Under the pieces are notes generated by a model that was not told the DNA's origin, ran no database searches, and was given only the letters and a program-made list of their open reading frames with translations. DNA of 8,143 nt from CAKVOD01 sp050872805 (GTDB taxonomy: Bacteria > Bacillota > Clostridia > Christensenellales > UBA1242). Position numbers and translations under genes: made by a program. Every line of letters begins with the position of its first letter. Positions within the stretch are counted from its first letter, which is position 1. This document shows positions 1 through 5,977 of the stretch, piece after piece. Where the stretch lies: the NCBI GenBank assembly GCA_050872805.1, contig JBNMHN010000058.1:1-8143 (forward strand), given 5' to 3'.

Positions 1-86
1 ATCGCCACCACAATGGCAATGACATACGCAAGCAAAAGCAAAATCGCCTCTCCAGCACTCAAGCCATCAAAATAACTAAAAATCAT
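1..86 (-). CDS. N-terminus of a membrane protein, possibly a site-2 (M50) protease; runs off the left edge
   Basis: Reading leftward from an ATG at 84-86, 28 codons remain open to the window edge. They begin MIFSYFDGLSAGEAI and continue into a hydrophobic stretch (residues about 15-28) that starts a first membrane helix. The start is supported by an AGGAAAG ribosome binding site about seven bases upstream and by a separate promoter at 115-143. A short polar N-terminus followed at once by a helix rich in Leu, Ile and Val resembles the first segment of SpoIVFB/YwhC-type site-2 proteases, in which an HExxH motif follows shortly after. That motif would lie outside the window, so the family call is an inference. 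The gene is transcribed separately from rplJ-rplL, whose terminator lies between them. Confidence 0.55.
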   Translation of the reverse strand, partial: MIFSYFDGLSAGEAILLLLAYVIAIVVA

Positions 87-114
87 ATGACTACTTTCCT
101 ATTTTGAATACACC

Positions 115-143
115 ATTATACCAAAAATTGCAGCATTTAACAA
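115..143 (-). promoter_or_regulatory. Sigma-A promoter for the left-edge membrane protein gene
   Basis: On the minus strand there is TTGTTA (138-143), a 17-base spacer and a perfect TATAAT (115-120). A TGG directly before the -10 gives an extended -10 motif. The expected start of transcription is near 108, leaving a short leader with the ribosome binding site. Confidence 0.7.
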
Positions 144-186
144 GTAAATTTGCCACACTATTACATTAGATTGCTTAAAAAATAAC

Positions 187-224
187 AAAAACCGCTGGGG
201 CGGTATGCCGAGCAGCGGTTTTAC
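187..224 (-). terminator. Rho-independent terminator of the rplJ-rplL operon
   Basis: On the minus strand AAAACCGCTG pairs perfectly with CAGCGGTTTT. Between them a smaller CGG/CCG hairpin around CATA can form. The stem is followed by a T-rich tract (TTTTTGTTATTTTTT). It lies just after the rplL stop codon and ends transcription before the next gene, so rpoB is not part of this operon. Confidence 0.85.
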
Positions 225-242
225 TATAGAAGTAAGATGAAA

Positions 243-620
243 TTATTTAAGTTCGATTGTAGCACCAGTAGCTTCAAGTTTTTCTTTCATTTCTTTAGCT
301 TCTTCAGTTGATGCGTTTTCTTTAACTGTTGCAGGAGCGCCGTCAACAAGCTTCTTTGCGTCCAAAAGGCCAAGACCTGTGAGTTCCTTTACAACTTTGA
401 TTGTTTCTGCTTTCTTTTCTGCGTTGATTGCTTTCAATACAACTGTGTATTCTGATTTTTCTTCAGCAGCTGGAGCAGCAGCGCCAGCAGCTGGAGCAGC
501 AGCAACTGCTACTGGAGCAGCAGCGCTAACACCAAATTCTTCTTCAAGTGCTTTAACAAGTTCACTTACTTGTGTGAGGGTCATACCCTTAATTACTTCA
601 ACAATTTCTTTAATTTCCAT
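243..620 (-). CDS. rplL: Large ribosomal subunit protein bL12 (L7/L12)
   Basis: This 125-residue protein is the stalk protein of the 50S subunit. It binds as dimers to L10 and recruits and activates the translational GTPases. The family layout is complete: an N-terminal dimerisation helix pair (about residues 1-32, MEIKEIVEVIKGMTLTQ), an Ala/Pro-rich hinge (about 33-55) and a C-terminal globular domain with the conserved VVKELTGLGLLDAKKLVDGAP region, ending in IELK. An in-frame ATG lies five codons further upstream at 635, but it is fused to the Shine-Dalgarno sequence (ATGGAGGAA). The ATG at 618-620, eight bases after GGAGG, is the true start. The gene follows rplJ by 49 bases in one operon and is followed by a strong terminator. 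Confidence 0.97.
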   Translation of the reverse strand: MEIKEIVEVIKGMTLTQVSELVKALEEEFGVSAAAPVAVAAAPAAGAAAPAAEEKSEYTVVLKAINAEKKAETIKVVKELTGLGLLDAKKLVDGAPATVKENASTEEAKEMKEKLEATGATIELK

Positions 621-657
621 AATAAATTCCTCCATTTTTTATTGTTGTAATTTTTAT

Positions 658-669
658 GCGCTTAAGCGC
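658..669. repeat. Perfect 12-bp palindrome between rplJ and rplL
   Basis: GCGCTTAAGCGC is its own reverse complement and begins directly after the rplJ stop codon, inside the 49-base rplJ-rplL spacer. It is not followed by a T-run, so it is not a classical terminator. It could form a small mRNA hairpin affecting processing or relative rplL expression, but that is inference. Confidence 0.45.
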
Positions 670-1188
670 TTAGTTTTTCTTTGCGATTGCGTCGAGTGCG
701 CAAACCAAGTTTCTGCCGTTTGCAGACAAAACTTGACAAAGTTGAGTTGCTGGCGCGTTGAGCATACCAAGCAATTTTGCAACCAAAACCTCTCTTGATG
801 GAAGTTCTGCAAGTGCTTTGACTCCGTCTTCATCAATAAATGCTTTATCTACAAGACCAAATTTGATTGAGATTGTAGGATTGTCGGCAAGTGCGTTCTT
901 TGCAACTTTTGCTGCAGCAACTTCGTCATCATAACTAAATGCGACAGCCAATGTGTGTTGCAATCTTTCTTCATAGCCTTCAAGTCCAAGTTCGTTGAAA
1001 GCGCGCAAAACAAGTCTATTTTTATAAACTTTGTATTCGCAATTATTCTTTCTAAACTCACGGCGAAGTTTTGTGTCGTTTGCAACATTCATTCCGCTGT
1101 AGTCGATGAAGATAATTGATTTTGCTCTTTGAGCCTTGTCCTTAATTTCCTCTACAATCTGTTTTTTCTTTTCAAGATTAGCAGACAT
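670..1188 (-). CDS. rplJ: Large ribosomal subunit protein uL10
   Basis: This 172-residue protein is L10, which anchors the L7/L12 dimers to 23S rRNA at the base of the ribosomal stalk. Free L10-L12 complex usually represses its own operon. The sequence starts MSANLEKKKQIVEEIKDKAQ and contains the conserved SIIFIDYSGMNVANDTKLRR region and the YKVYKNRLVLRAF segment. The C-terminal helix (LGMLNAPATQLCQVLSANGR onward) carries the L12-binding part, so the length and ends are typical. Two ATGs are available. The one at 1192-1194 directly abuts AAGGAGG, with no spacing, while the one at 1186-1188 lies six bases after it, so the latter is the start. Upstream is an L10 leader with an attenuator and a consensus promoter. 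Confidence 0.97.
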   Translation of the reverse strand: MSANLEKKKQIVEEIKDKAQRAKSIIFIDYSGMNVANDTKLRREFRKNNCEYKVYKNRLVLRAFNELGLEGYEERLQHTLAVAFSYDDEVAAAKVAKNALADNPTISIKFGLVDKAFIDEDGVKALAELPSREVLVAKLLGMLNAPATQLCQVLSANGRNLVCALDAIAKKN

Positions 1189-1198
1189 TTCCATCCTC

Positions 1199-1361
1199 CT
1201 TACTATAGTTTACAAAAAACTCTATGCCTTTGTGAGTGCATAGAGTATAATGCGCAAAAACCCTGCATAGTTGCGCTAAATTTACCTACACATCTCCTCG
1301 GCAAGTTTGCAATGCAATTGCGGGCGAACCCACTTGCTGTCTATGGCGATAGTTTCTTGTA
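1199..1361 (-). ncRNA. Ribosomal protein L10 leader (autoregulatory mRNA structure)
   Basis: The 5' untranslated region of rplJ carries the recognisable L10-leader core AGACAGCAAG ... CTTGCCGAGG (about 1296-1342). GCAAG/CTTGC forms the stem next to the kink-turn-like GCCGAGG, enclosing two small hairpins (GGG-TTCG-CCC and TTGC-ATT-GCAA). A closing helix CATAG (1341-1345)/CTATG (1266-1270) surrounds the core. It is followed by the attenuator hairpin at 1212-1246. In the family, the L10-L12 complex binds this element to lower its own expression. The structure is by eye, with no covariance search. Confidence 0.85.
1212..1246 (-). terminator. Attenuator terminator in the rplJ leader
   Basis: On the minus strand ACTCTATGC (1238-1246) pairs perfectly with GCATAGAGT (1219-1227) across a ten-base loop, followed by a run of T residues. 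It lies about 25 bases before the rplJ ribosome binding site, so it is a premature terminator controlled by the L10 leader. Confidence 0.85.
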
Positions 1362-1367
1362 AGCGTT

Positions 1368-1396
1368 ATTATAGCGCATTTCGCGTTGTTTGTCAA
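1368..1396 (-). promoter_or_regulatory. Consensus sigma-A promoter of rplJ-rplL
   Basis: On the minus strand there is a perfect TTGACA (1391-1396), 17 bases of spacer and a perfect TATAAT (1368-1373). The expected transcription start is near 1361, giving a leader of about 170 bases. It begins only 15 bases after the stop codon of the upstream HAD gene. Confidence 0.92.
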
Positions 1397-1411
1397 GCGT
1401 TTTTTCAAAAT

Positions 1412-2080
1412 TTATTTGCGGCAACATTTGCATTTGCAACAACTTTCGCTGCCATTGTCGGTGACGTCGATAATCAAGTCCGCGACAGGATTGTTGAACT
1501 GATGCTTTACTGCCACGGTATATATGCCGCACGACATACCGTCGTCGATATTCTTTTGAGTGTCCTCAAACAATACGCAGTTGGCTTGCGGCGCACCGAA
1601 GTATTTTTCGGTGTCGCGATAGTAGTCGATTTTCTTTATGTCCTTTGACTCCATTAGTGAAATGATTTTATCAAACTTGTCTCTAATTCCCCATTTTTCT
1701 AAACACGCATCAATGATACGTATGCTTTGATTTGACAAAATATAAATCTTTTTGCCGTCACTGTTTTGAAGCGCTTGTTGCACAAACGGATACATTGGCA
1801 AGTCCTCATTTTTTGTCAATTCAAGAAAACCGTTGACATACTCGTCAATCAATTCTTGCGCATCAACCTCACCATAATCGTCCTTTATGCGATCCTTGAG
1901 GTCGACAACCGTTTTGCCCATAACCTTTTTATATTCGTCCTCAGTCAAGTCAATGCCGTACTTCTTCCAATTTTTCTTGTGAACAAGGTAGTTAAAGTGT
2001 TCCGTGCCTATCATTGTGCCATCAAAGTCAAAAATCAAAACCTTTTTGCTGTCTAGTATTTCATTTAATCTTTCGTTCAT
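1412..2080 (-). CDS. HAD-superfamily hydrolase (phosphatase/phosphoglucomutase-like) with a Cys-rich C-terminus
   Basis: This 222-residue protein is a haloacid-dehalogenase-type hydrolase, probably a small-molecule phosphatase of the beta-phosphoglucomutase/phosphoglycolate phosphatase type. The substrate cannot be told. All four motifs are visible: motif I DFDGT with nucleophile D18 and acid D20, motif II S116 (ILSNQ), motif III lysine at about 149-150 (SKDIKK) and motif IV E172-D173 (LFEDT). A helical cap occupies about residues 30-95. The tail ends SCCKCKCCRK, five cysteines within seven residues, which is not part of the HAD fold and suggests metal binding. The reading frame stays open to an ATG at 2131, but that overlaps the -35 box. 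The ATG at 2078-2080, with AGAGGG upstream, is therefore the start. It has its own promoter and lies directly upstream of the rplJ promoter, with no terminator seen in between. Confidence 0.88.
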   Translation of the reverse strand: MNERLNEILDSKKVLIFDFDGTMIGTEHFNYLVHKKNWKKYGIDLTEDEYKKVMGKTVVDLKDRIKDDYGEVDAQELIDEYVNGFLELTKNEDLPMYPFVQQALQNSDGKKIYILSNQSIRIIDACLEKWGIRDKFDKIISLMESKDIKKIDYYRDTEKYFGAPQANCVLFEDTQKNIDDGMSCGIYTVAVKHQFNNPVADLIIDVTDNGSESCCKCKCCRK

Positions 2081-2101
2081 AATGTCGTTTCCCTCTACCG
2101 T

Positions 2102-2131
2102 ATTATACCTGAAAGCCGCACCACTTGTCAA
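2102..2131 (-). promoter_or_regulatory. Sigma-A promoter of the HAD hydrolase gene
   Basis: On the minus strand there is a perfect TTGACA (2126-2131), an 18-base spacer and a perfect TATAAT (2102-2107). Transcription would start about 15 bases before the ATG at 2080. This placement rules out the longer reading frame that starts at 2131. Confidence 0.85.
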
Positions 2132-2273
2132 GCCGCTTTACACTTTTTCGCCCTTTCAAAAGATTGAACAATAATTTCATTGTATGCGCTAGCCTAAATC
2201 AAGAAAAACATTGTAATAGTGGTAAGCAGTTCAGCCATACCTGCAGCAGTGGACATTTCCGCACAAAATTGTT

Positions 2274-4125
2274 TTATATTATAACTGTTGTGTTGACGCG
2301 CGGATTAGAAAGTTCGTACGTCAAGGTTGCGGTAGTTGTGTTTTTGTCAAAACTTGTGATTGCAACATTGCGTTCGCTTTTCTCACTAACTGTAGCATTT
2401 GTCAAGTCCGTGAACTTTATGTTTCCGCAATACGCAAACACAAAGCATACTTTGTATTGACCGCTTGCATAGTTTGCAACATATGGCAACTCAATCGTCG
2501 TTTGCCTTTTCGTCAATACGATTTGGCTAAAAATATTGTCTCCCTTATAAATATATGCCATATAGTTTTCGCCCGCCAAACTTGTACAATTAAATGTGAT
2601 TTTCAGCACAATAGCAGCCCACTGTGCCGTGATTGTCGCGTCCCCGTCGCCCGCAGTCAAAATGTAGTCACTGCCACTTTTTGTTACTTGCGATTTTGTC
2701 GTACCAGCGTCAGCCGTTACAACCCACCCCCCGAACGTGTACCCCTCACGCGTGAGTGTCGGCAAAGCATTGGTAGCCCCGCACTCAAGCGAAATATTAG
2801 TAATTGTGCTTGCGCCGTCATTGTGAACTAGCGTGAAAGTATAATGTACGATTAAAGCACGCAACGTAGGATAATTTTTCCCGTCCGAGTACCAAACTTT
2901 TTGAAAATCCCAAGCACTATCAAAATTCCCCGCCTTCAACTGCGCTTCAGTCAAACTTGTACCGACGCTACTTGTGCCACCTGATAAGTAATAACAGTTT
3001 TTGATCACTGTATCACTAGACGTACTTACCACAATAGCGGCTGCTGATGCAGAGGGGTCAAATATGCCACCATTTGCACTTACTACTCCCGCATTATAGC
3101 AACGAAAAATCTTCACACCAGAACTAGCCTTATTAACAATGCCCCCCGCACCGTTAACCTTGCTTTCAGAACCAGTAGGACCAGTAGACTGTTGAGTTAC
3201 AGTGCCTAAATTATAGCAGTCTTGAATAGTTGTATTTGATGCTTCATACACAATTCCCGCAGCATTACCAGGACTTCCAGCGCCACACGAATAGATTGCT
3301 CCCAAATTTGCACATTCTTTTATTAATGCGTATTTTGCAGAGAAAATAACTCCAGCATAATTTCCACTATTGCTACTGTCAAATGAAAACTCGTTTCTAC
3401 ATCTTTCTATAGTAACAAACTCAGACGACGTCCCCATTGCCTCGTAAACAATAACTGCTGCTTGATAACTGCTGCTTCCCATTGTATGAATATTTCTAAT
3501 CACAGCACCTGCACCAATATATTGAAATACGGCTTTATTACGAGTATTATTAAGCGTAATCGTATGTCCATTGCCGTCAAATGAACCTTTGAAGCATAAG
3601 GTGCTTGATGTGCCAACACCTGCCCACGTGCTGTCAAGCGTGATGTCTTGGGATAATTTGAAGTATGAACCTGCATAGGAATTACCGCTGCTCACATTTG
3701 TTGCAAGTGTTTCCATATCGTTTTGGTCAGCAATCAAATTGTATGTTGTACCGTCGACGATTTCAGTTATCCACGCGCCATTTGTTGCGTCACTGATTTG
3801 CACGTTTGCTTTATTGTTACCATTGGGCAAAAGCGCAAACACGCAAACTGCTAGCACAAACGCCAAAAGCCACAGCGCGATTTGCGTTGAGGCAGCCACT
3901 TTATTTGATTTAGTTTTGATACCATTTTTTGCGCAACAACGCTTGTTTTTGCCACATCCGCAAAAATCGTTTAATGCGCTATTTCGGGGCGCTTTTGCGC
4001 GCGTGACTCCCTGTTCACCCCCGCGCTTTACTGCGCAAATCTTAGCGTTATTTGACGTTTTGCAAGGTTGTACTTTACCTTCTTGAGAGGCCCCCCCCCC
4101 CCCGTTTAGTTAAGTAGTTAATCAT
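2274..4125 (-). CDS. Large surface protein with beta-helix (GLUG-like) repeats and an InlB B-repeat; start out of frame across a 13-G tract (phase-variable, OFF here)
   Basis: The long open frame covers 2274-4112 and has no credible internal start: a GTG at 3897-3899 has no ribosome binding site. A proper start lies at 4123-4125, ATG nine bases after GAGG and downstream of a promoter. It is separated from the main frame by 13 Gs (4091-4103). As assembled, the ATG gives only a 16-residue peptide. With 12 (or 9, or 15) Gs it reads into the main frame and, for 12, yields about 616 residues. The product would have a basic, Cys-containing N-terminal region (1-78, with CGCGKNKRCC), a membrane segment (79-100, IALWLLAFVLAVCVFALL) and a beta-helix-like region (about 120-405). 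Repeats of the type CYNLGTV/CYNAGVV occur in that region, which ends with the usual WYSDGKNYPTL. An InlB B-repeat (about 427-502, LTREGYTFGGW) and an unassigned C-terminal domain complete it. No LPXTG is visible, so the N-terminal helix is the likely anchor. The function is probably adhesion or surface display. Confidence 0.8.
4091..4103 (-). repeat. Poly-G tract of 13 (poly-C on the plus strand) inside the surface-protein start region
   Basis: Thirteen consecutive C on the plus strand lie eight codons after the only well-supported start codon of the surface protein gene. No other C or G run near this length occurs in this AT-rich window. Loss of one base, or gain of two, joins the ATG to the long frame. 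Tracts of this kind are classical sites of slipped-strand mispairing. Confidence 0.9.
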
Positions 4126-4160
4126 TTTCCAGTACCTCACTTGTTGTTTTCTATATTTTT

Positions 4161-4189
4161 AGTGTACCACAATCGCAAAAAATTATCAA
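4161..4189 (-). promoter_or_regulatory. Promoter of the surface protein gene
   Basis: On the minus strand there is TTGATA (4184-4189), a 17-base spacer and TACACT (4161-4166), with TGG before the -10 as an extended -10 motif. Transcription would begin near 4154, about 30 bases before the ATG at 4125 with its GTGAGG ribosome binding site (4135-4140). This fixes the gene start beyond the G-tract. Confidence 0.65.
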
Positions 4190-4335
4190 TCGATTTGACG
4201 TTATTTTCTAAATATTTTTTATTCTAGCAAAATTGACGTAGCATAAATAAAGAAAAGCTTATAAAAGTGGTAAGGCACTTTTCATCTTGCATAAAAAACG
4301 CGACAATACACAAACTAGGGGCGGAGGAAAACAAA
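4190..4335 (+). promoter_or_regulatory. Upstream region of the DUF421 gene with a small hairpin; promoter uncertain
   Basis: This stretch drives the plus-strand DUF421 gene, back-to-back with the surface-protein promoter. Two TTGACG boxes (4195-4200 and 4233-4238) could be -35 elements, but neither has a convincing -10 at normal spacing; TATTCT at 4220-4225 is 19 bases from the first. A perfect 7-bp hairpin, AAAAGTG/CACTTTT, sits at 4263-4282 in the expected leader. GGAGG at 4323-4327 is the ribosome binding site. Confidence 0.35.
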
Positions 4336-5019
4336 ATGTACGATTGGTTGACGGTGCTACTCAATGCGGTGTATAGTTTTGTAGCATTGTTTGTTGTGGC
4401 AAAGTTGCTAGGCAAAAAGCAGATTGCAGAACTTGATTTTGTCGATTATGCGGTTGGTATTTCGATTGGTAGTATTGCGGCGGAGTGGTCGACTGACCTT
4501 GAGAATCCGTGGTACTTTTATGTGATTGCGATTGCGGTGTTCTTTGCGCTCAGTTTGACAATCACGTATCTTGAGAGGACGACCCCTTTTATAAAAAAGG
4601 TTTTGCGCGGCAAGCCCATTATCATTATTGCGGACGGCAAGATTGATTACCCTAATTTGAAAAAGTCCAAACTGGATGTCAGTGATGTCATTTCAATGTG
4701 CCGCAACAAAAACTTTTTCGACATATCGCAGGTTGCGTACGCAATCTTTGAGACGAGCGGCGATTTGAGCATTTTACCAAAGGCGGAATACTTGCAGCCG
4801 ACTGTCACGGATGTTGGCGTTACAAAACCAAAGTCGAACCTCACGAAGTTTGCCGTGATGGACGGCATTATTGACGACAACTTTCTTTCGAGCATTGGAA
4901 AGGAACGAGATTGGCTTTTCCAAAAGTTGAACATTCAAAGCAAGCGCGATTTGAAGAACATTCTTGTTGCCCTTTATGACGAGCAAACTAACACGTTTGA
5001 TGTTCATTATAAAAAATAA
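4336..5019 (+). CDS. DUF421 (YetF-type) membrane protein
   Basis: This 227-residue protein has the layout of the DUF421 family of Bacillota. Membrane segments lie at about residues 4-26 (LLNAVYSFVALFVVAKLLG) and 58-79 (WYFYVIAIAVFFALSLTIT). Between them are the conserved KKQIAELDFVDYAVGISIGS segment and a weaker hydrophobic stretch. A soluble domain follows, starting at VLRGKPIIIIADGKID (about 89-104) and containing VSDVISMCRNKNFFDI and the YAIFETSGDLSILPK region typical of the family. The biochemical role of the family is not settled; some paralogues are linked to the spore envelope or germination. The start is the ATG at 4336-4338, eight bases after GGAGG. The longer frame beginning at 4267 has no ribosome binding site and would start inside a hairpin. 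It lies upstream of spo0A in the same direction, probably as a separate unit. Confidence 0.88.
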   Translation: MYDWLTVLLNAVYSFVALFVVAKLLGKKQIAELDFVDYAVGISIGSIAAEWSTDLENPWYFYVIAIAVFFALSLTITYLERTTPFIKKVLRGKPIIIIADGKIDYPNLKKSKLDVSDVISMCRNKNFFDISQVAYAIFETSGDLSILPKAEYLQPTVTDVGVTKPKSNLTKFAVMDGIIDDNFLSSIGKERDWLFQKLNIQSKRDLKNILVALYDEQTNTFDVHYKK

Positions 5020-5063
5020 AAAATTTGTTCCATTTTTGGTATTTTTTCGCTAATTTTTCAATT

Positions 5064-5149
5064 TTCGACATTTTTTTACAAAATTTGTACAATTTTCTTA
5101 CAGTTTTTGTACAAAATTGTTTTTATTTTTACGAAATATGTGCTAAACT
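5064..5149 (+). promoter_or_regulatory. Putative regulatory region of spo0A: 0A box, paired palindromes and a weak promoter
   Basis: TTCGACA at 5064-5070 is an exact reverse-oriented 0A box (TGTCGAA), the site recognised by Spo0A. Two copies of the palindrome TTGTACAA lie at 5085-5092 and 5107-5114, 22 bp apart. A possible extended -10 (TGC TAAACT, 5141-5149) has no good -35. An imperfect inverted repeat (5159-5180, TGACAAGT/ACTTTGTCA) is in the presumed leader. Autoregulation of spo0A is known in Bacillus; here it is inferred only from the motif. Confidence 0.4.
5089..5130 (+). terminator. Possible AT-only terminator after the DUF421 gene
   Basis: ACAATTTT (5089-5096) pairs with AAAATTGT (5113-5120), followed by TTTTTATTTTT. 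The stem has almost no G-C pairs and a 16-base loop, so it would be weak. The same bases contain two TTGTACAA palindromes that could instead be protein-binding sites. Confidence 0.35.
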
Positions 5150-5215
5150 TGCATTGTTTGACAAGTTGGGTACTTTGTCACTCAAAAAAAATGGAGAAAA
5201 ATTAGGGGTAACAAA

Positions 5216-5977
5216 ATGAAACAAAAACTATTAATAGCACAAGATGACGACACTTGCAAGATACTGAAAGATTACTTTGCGACAAATTTTGACTATGAGG
5301 TTGTTGGGGCGACAAGCAATGGGGATGAAGTGATTGACCTTATAGTTGGCACGCAGCCTGATGTTGTCATTCTTGACTTGATACTGCCGTCGCGCGATGG
5401 GTTTTACATACTTGACTACATACAAACGAAACTTATGACGCGCAAGCCGAAGGTTGTGGTTATGACGGCGCTGACGCAAGAGGCGTTTGTGAGCAAGGCG
5501 TTATCTTGCGGTGCGAGCGACTTTTTGGCAAAGCCGTTTGACAGTGAGACATTGCGCAGGCATTTAGCGGATTTACAGGACAATGGTGGAGTTTTGTCGA
5601 TGGGAAAATCTAAGGGGCGCGAGATTGAGGAGCGCATATCTAGCATATTTCTCACGGTTGGCATTCCTGCGCACATCAAGGGGTATCAATTTTTGCGCGA
5701 GGCAATCAAACTTTCAATCAGGCAGCCTGAGATTATCAACAGTATTACAAAGGAACTTTATCCTGCTATTGCGGAAAAGTTTGAGACGTCACCTAGCAAG
5801 GTAGAGCGCGCGATTCGCCACGCTATTGAGGTTGCGTGGAACCGCGGCAAGATTGAGAACATTAACAATATTTTCGGTATCAAGGTTTATAATAATAATG
5901 AGAAGCCGACTAACAGCGAATTTATTGCTCTCATTTCCGACAAAATGATTATCGAGTGCGATAGCGCACGGCTGTGA
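5216..5977 (+). CDS. spo0A: Stage 0 sporulation protein A, response regulator
   Basis: This 253-residue protein is Spo0A, the phosphorelay-controlled master regulator of entry into sporulation. The receiver domain (about 1-120) has the acidic pair D10-D11, phospho-acceptor D54 (VVILDLILPSRDG), T84 and K106 (LAKPFD). After a linker, the Spo0A effector domain (about 137-247) shows the signature GIPAHIKGYQFLREAI, KELYPAIAEKF and the DNA-recognition helix SKVERAIRHAIEVAW, then KPTNSEFIAL. The start is the ATG at 5216 with AGGGG seven bases upstream. The last six residues, CDSARL, and the stop are encoded by the first bases of the repeat array starting at 5957, so the native C-terminal tail seems to have been replaced. 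The core domain is intact and the protein should be functional. Presence of spo0A suggests, but does not prove, that the organism forms spores. Confidence 0.96.
   Translation: MKQKLLIAQDDDTCKILKDYFATNFDYEVVGATSNGDEVIDLIVGTQPDVVILDLILPSRDGFYILDYIQTKLMTRKPKVVVMTALTQEAFVSKALSCGASDFLAKPFDSETLRRHLADLQDNGGVLSMGKSKGREIEERISSIFLTVGIPAHIKGYQFLREAIKLSIRQPEIINSITKELYPAIAEKFETSPSKVERAIRHAIEVAWNRGKIENINNIFGIKVYNNNEKPTNSEFIALISDKMIIECDSARL

Noticed and set aside
379..798. 139-residue plus-strand reading frame over rplL and rplJ
   Set aside because: It is the antisense shadow of two certain ribosomal protein genes. It has Ala/Thr-rich composition from the L12 hinge and no ribosome binding site.
2132..2273. 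Terminator after the surface protein gene
   Set aside because: Only a weak ACAAT/ATTGT hairpin without a following T-run is present, so no terminator or gene can be supported in this 142-base gap.
3897..3899. GTG start for a 541-residue version of the surface protein
   Set aside because: There is no ribosome binding site; the bases before it are AAATCAAATAAA. The frame stays open for another 70 codons upstream, and a promoter, ribosome binding site and ATG exist beyond the G-tract.
3739..4086. 115-residue plus-strand frame opposite the N-terminus of the surface protein
   Set aside because: It lies antisense to the membrane segment and leader, has no ribosome binding site and shows no recognisable domain.
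4717..4723. 0A box inside the DUF421 gene (and another at 7342-7348)
   Set aside because: A seven-base core is expected about once by chance in a window this size on both strands, and both copies are deep inside coding sequence.
5025..5219. 64-residue frame between the DUF421 gene and spo0A, overlapping the spo0A start by ATGA
   Set aside because: The ATGA overlap would suggest translational coupling, but the start is TTG without a ribosome binding site and most of the frame is Phe-rich reading of T-runs across the hairpin and presumed promoter region.
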